Below are positions 61,320 to 64,000 of a stretch of DNA of 64,000 nucleotides, one piece after another. Each line of letters opens with the position of its first letter. Position 1 is the stretch's first letter. The DNA comes from Thermoplasmatales archaeon (GTDB lineage: Archaea; Thermoplasmatota; Thermoplasmata; Thermoplasmatales; Thermoplasmataceae), in assembly GCA_014874365.1 (NCBI GenBank), contig JACWAH010000026.1, positions 89,649-153,648 of the forward strand, read 5' to 3'. Position numbers and translations under genes: made by a program. The notes under the pieces were generated by a model. It made no database searches. It had not been told where the DNA came from and saw nothing but the letters and a program-made list of their open reading frames with translations.

Positions 61320-63881
61320 ATGAAAGGGGCTACTAAGAAGGTTATAGTGTTTGTAGTAACAATTGCATTTCTTTGGACTTCATACAGCATAATAGCACTG
61401 CATTCAAATTCCTCTATGTCAACGTTGAATGACGAATCTGGTAATCTCTCTCCAATTGCTTTCAGCAGCAGCAGTTATTCCGTTCATCTTTATGTTAATG
61501 GTAACGGGTGGGTAAAATTCAGTGCAAACTATAGTTTTTTTAGTTTTGACAATGATAAGTCCCAGAATTTCACCTCTAACGGCATTCCATCAGGAACAGT
61601 ATTCCACCTTGTATCTTCGCCTAATGCCGGCTATAGTTTTGTCAATTGGACTGGAACTGTGGATAGTACAAACAATTCTATCTACGTTACAGTCAACCAA
61701 AACATTCAAGAAGAGGCAATATACTTGAAACCCAGCAATTACTCTGTCTCTTTTGCAGAATCAGGACCGCCCTCAGGAACAGAGTGGTATCTGAACCTTA
61801 GCAACGGTCAGTCGTTCTCATCCATAACCTCAACAATATCATTCAACGAACCGAATGGAACTTATCCATACACAATAGCAACAACTAACAAAGAATACTC
61901 AGCACCCGGAAGTTCATTCACGGTTAACGGTGCACCTGTTTCAGAATCTATTACATTCTTAAAAGTCACTTATTCAGTCAAATTCACGGAATCAGGATTA
62001 CCTTCCGGAACAATTTGGTATGCCAATTTTACTGGTCAGCCATCCTCAGGACCAATAACGGGAACATCATATTCGCTCTCTCTGACAAATGGATCATACA
62101 CATACACAATAGCAACAACTAACAAAATATTCTCAGCACCTGGAGGCACATTTATAGTTAACGGTGCGTCTGTATCCGAACCGGTAAAATTCTCAGAAGT
62201 CACTTATTCAGCCACATTCACCGAAACAGGTCTTCCGCCAAGTACAGCATGGTACGTCAATATTACTGGTCAGCAATCTTCAGGACCAATAACAGGAAGT
62301 TTTTACTCTTTCGACTTAACAAATGGAACATATACATACTCTATACAGACTGCAAACAAGATCTATGAACCTTCTGCGCCATCAGGATCATTGACAGTTG
62401 ATGGTGCATCAGTGTCTCACTCCGTTACATTCTCTAAGGTAGCATACACGGTTACTTTCACAGAAACAGGATTACCTCCCGAAATAACCTGGTACGTTAA
62501 TCTGACCAAAGGAATACAATCAGGTGCAATAACAGGAACATCCTACTCATTCGGACTTGCCAATGGATCATACTCATACACAGTGGCCACAGCAGACAAG
62601 ATCTATTCACTTTCACAATCCTCTGGATCCTTCACTATTGATGGTGCTCCTGTTACAGAAACAATAACATACTCTAAGGTAACATACACGGTTACTTTCA
62701 CAGAAACAGGTCTCCCCTCCGGAATAAACTGGTATGTTAATCTGACAAGTTTCAACGGAACCAGCATAAAATCAGGACCAATAACAGGAAGTTCATACTC
62801 TTTCAGCTTAACAAATGGATCATATTCATACATAATCGGAACGACCAACAAAATATTCTCAGCACCTGGAGGCACATTTATAGTTAACGGTGCGTCTGTA
62901 TCCGAACCGGTAAAATTCTCAGAGGTCACTTATTCAGCCACATTCACAGAATCCGGTCTTCCATCCGGAACAACATGGTATGTCAACCTGACAGGTTCCA
63001 ACGGAACCAGCTTAAGATCTGGATCAATAACATGGTCAACATATTCCGTAAACCTTCCAAATAGCACCTATACGTTCACAATAGCATCCTCTGACAAGGA
63101 ATATTCTCCTTCACCATCTTCCAGTTCAATTACAGTAAACGGTGCATCGGTATCCCAATCTGTTACATTCTCAAAAGTCACATACAAAGCAACCTTCACG
63201 GAAACAGGTCTTCTCTCGGGAACAACATGGTACGTGAACCTGACCAATGGTATGACATCCGGATCAATAACAGGAAGTTCATACTCTTTCATCTTAACAA
63301 ATGGATCATATTCATACACCATACAGACTGCAAACAAGATCTATGAACCTTCCGTGTCATCAGGGTCGTTCACGGTTAACGGTGCTCCTATGACAGAAAC
63401 AGTAACATTCTCAAAGGTCACTTATTCAGTTACATTCACAGAATCCCGTCTTCCACCAGGAACAACATGGTACGTCAACGGAACCGGACTGTCTAGTTAT
63501 GAGAATTCACCATCAAACATTACCCTCATGCTCACCAATGGAACATACACCTTCGATATAACCAATCTAAGCAGTTATTACACAACAACTTCACATTTCA
63601 CTGTAACCATTAATGGAAAAAACGTAACAGAGACTGTTCATTACTACCACTGGGCATACATCGCCGGAACACTATCTCCAATCAACGCGACACTCACAAT
63701 CAACGGAAATGCTGTATCGATCTCATCATCAGGCCTCTTCAATGTATCAGTTGCAAACGGAACCTATCACATCGTTGCTTCTGAAAATGGATACACGACA
63801 TATTACAGCAACTTCACAATCAATAATGGCAATGTAAAGAACCTTGCAATAAGCCTTAAACCTAACTTTGCCCCATTGTAG
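61320..63881 (+). CDS. Repeat-rich cell-surface protein
   Basis: 853 residues. An N-terminal hydrophobic segment (about 8-26) serves as signal or anchor. A first 'cysteine-free' beta domain (about 50-135) is followed by eight tandem units of about 80 residues, each beginning with FTESGLPSGTTWYVNL-like sequence and ending in VNGASVSxxVTFSKV (about 140-775), then a PEGA-like domain (about 780-853). Many N-x-S/T sites imply glycosylation. This repeat is widespread in Thermoplasmata surface proteins. A TATA-like TTAAATAAG lies about 25-35 bases upstream of the ATG. Confidence 0.88.
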   Translation: MKGATKKVIVFVVTIAFLWTSYSIIALHSNSSMSTLNDESGNLSPIAFSSSSYSVHLYVNGNGWVKFSANYSFFSFDNDKSQNFTSNGIPSGTVFHLVSSPNAGYSFVNWTGTVDSTNNSIYVTVNQNIQEEAIYLKPSNYSVSFAESGPPSGTEWYLNLSNGQSFSSITSTISFNEPNGTYPYTIATTNKEYSAPGSSFTVNGAPVSESITFLKVTYSVKFTESGLPSGTIWYANFTGQPSSGPITGTSYSLSLTNGSYTYTIATTNKIFSAPGGTFIVNGASVSEPVKFSEVTYSATFTETGLPPSTAWYVNITGQQSSGPITGSFYSFDLTNGTYTYSIQTANKIYEPSAPSGSLTVDGASVSHSVTFSKVAYTVTFTETGLPPEITWYVNLTKGIQSGAITGTSYSFGLANGSYSYTVATADKIYSLSQSSGSFTIDGAPVTETITYSKVTYTVTFTETGLPSGINWYVNLTSFNGTSIKSGPITGSSYSFSLTNGSYSYIIGTTNKIFSAPGGTFIVNGASVSEPVKFSEVTYSATFTESGLPSGTTWYVNLTGSNGTSLRSGSITWSTYSVNLPNSTYTFTIASSDKEYSPSPSSSSITVNGASVSQSVTFSKVTYKATFTETGLLSGTTWYVNLTNGMTSGSITGSSYSFILTNGSYSYTIQTANKIYEPSVSSGSFTVNGAPMTETVTFSKVTYSVTFTESRLPPGTTWYVNGTGLSSYENSPSNITLMLTNGTYTFDITNLSSYYTTTSHFTVTINGKNVTETVHYYHWAYIAGTLSPINATLTINGNAVSISSSGLFNVSVANGTYHIVASENGYTTYYSNFTINNGNVKNLAISLKPNFAPL
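62121..62221 (+). repeat. Near-identical 101-bp internal duplication, copy 1
   Basis: This stretch matches 62847-62947 with a single A/G difference. It spans the end of the second and the start of the third protein repeat, while neighbouring repeats share much less DNA identity, so the copy is recent. Confidence 0.85.
62847..62947 (+). repeat. Near-identical 101-bp internal duplication, copy 2
   Basis: Partner of 62121-62221, differing at one base. It joins the fifth and sixth protein repeats. Confidence 0.85.
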
Positions 63882-64000
63882 TACTACAGCTTTCTGATCA
63901 CCAGTTATTTGACCGGTTCTGGTAATAGAAAGATCTTTATACTATGTAGTGATATTATCATTACATTGACCTACACCAGAAAGATCATCAGGGGCAAGAA
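63882..64000 (+). other. Promoter-like end of the window, possible start of another gene
   Basis: CTTTATACTA at about 63934-63943 resembles a TATA box, and a frame opening at TTG 63967 (reading TYTRKIIRGK) runs to the window end. The remaining 11 codons are too few to identify a gene; a transposase N-terminus is a guess only. Confidence 0.25.

Noticed and set aside
61740..63650. Regularly spaced repeats that might suggest a CRISPR array
   Set aside because: The period is about 240 bases, the repeats diverge, and they encode protein domains in one open frame; no CRISPR array or cas gene was found in the window.

Overview
This window looks like a chromosome segment of a thermoacidophilic euryarchaeon of the class Thermoplasmata (a relative of Thermoplasma, Ferroplasma or Cuniculiplasma). 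The archaeal signature is direct: ribosomal proteins L7Ae, S28e, L24e, S27ae, S24e and S3Ae, RNA polymerase subunit Rpo7 with Spt4, aIF5B, an Lsm protein, Csl4, NMD3, an ArcS-type archaeosine synthase and an intron-containing tRNA-Met(CAT). The placement in Thermoplasmata is an inference from the tandem 'FTESGLPSGTTWYVNL' surface repeats and the compact, mostly leaderless genes (TATA-like boxes about 25 bases before the start codon). No species can be fixed from the sequence alone.

Layout. Bases 1-3203 are an overlapping minus-strand operon of phosphoheptose isomerase (gmhA), a DUF2079 membrane protein and a GT-C-like membrane protein cut by the left edge, suggesting cell-surface glycan assembly. 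Bases 3253-10456 hold metabolic and orphan genes: a haem-oxygenase-like dimetal protein, a VirD4/HerA-like ATPase, citrate synthase, an SDR protein, an alpha/beta hydrolase with Asp at the nucleophile position, and ribA. Bases 10457-20550 are two minus-strand blocks: an ABC-2 exporter, and a membrane-surface cluster of a 950-residue surface protein, two small proteins, a MoxR AAA+ ATPase, a DUF58 protein, a membrane protein and a nucleoside deaminase.

Bases 20849-32706 are mainly housekeeping: a MetE-type methyltransferase, ArcS, csl4, lsm, a glycosyltransferase, gdhA, pheS, and the L7Ae-S28e-L24e-ndk-aIF5B operon. Bases 32703-48829 continue with speH, a winged-helix regulator, lipB, P5C dehydrogenase, a very long Lhr-type helicase (1707 residues), a DUF763 protein, the Rpo7-Spt4-dephospho-CoA kinase-S24e-S27ae operon, an isovaleryl-type acyl-CoA dehydrogenase, NMD3, arginine deiminase, S3Ae and the tRNA. 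gdhA, P5C dehydrogenase, arginine deiminase, citrate synthase and the acyl-CoA dehydrogenase together fit a peptide- and amino-acid-scavenging heterotroph.

Bases 48830-64000 are the accessory part. They hold an MFS transporter and a small membrane protein with two inverted repeats around its TATA box; a complete insertion sequence (22-bp imperfect terminal repeats, perfect 8-bp target duplication) whose transposase is split by an in-frame stop; a three-gene zinc-ribbon/SPFH/coiled-coil operon; a tiny peptide ORF, with an internal perfect Shine-Dalgarno site, convergent with a TPR protein; a stand-alone LigD-type 3'-phosphoesterase; a metallo-beta-lactamase-like protein without the usual metal motif; a decayed IS5-like transposase; and an 853-residue surface protein with eight tandem repeats and internal DNA duplication. 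The best candidates for something undescribed are the peptide/TPR pair and the SPFH/zinc-ribbon operon.
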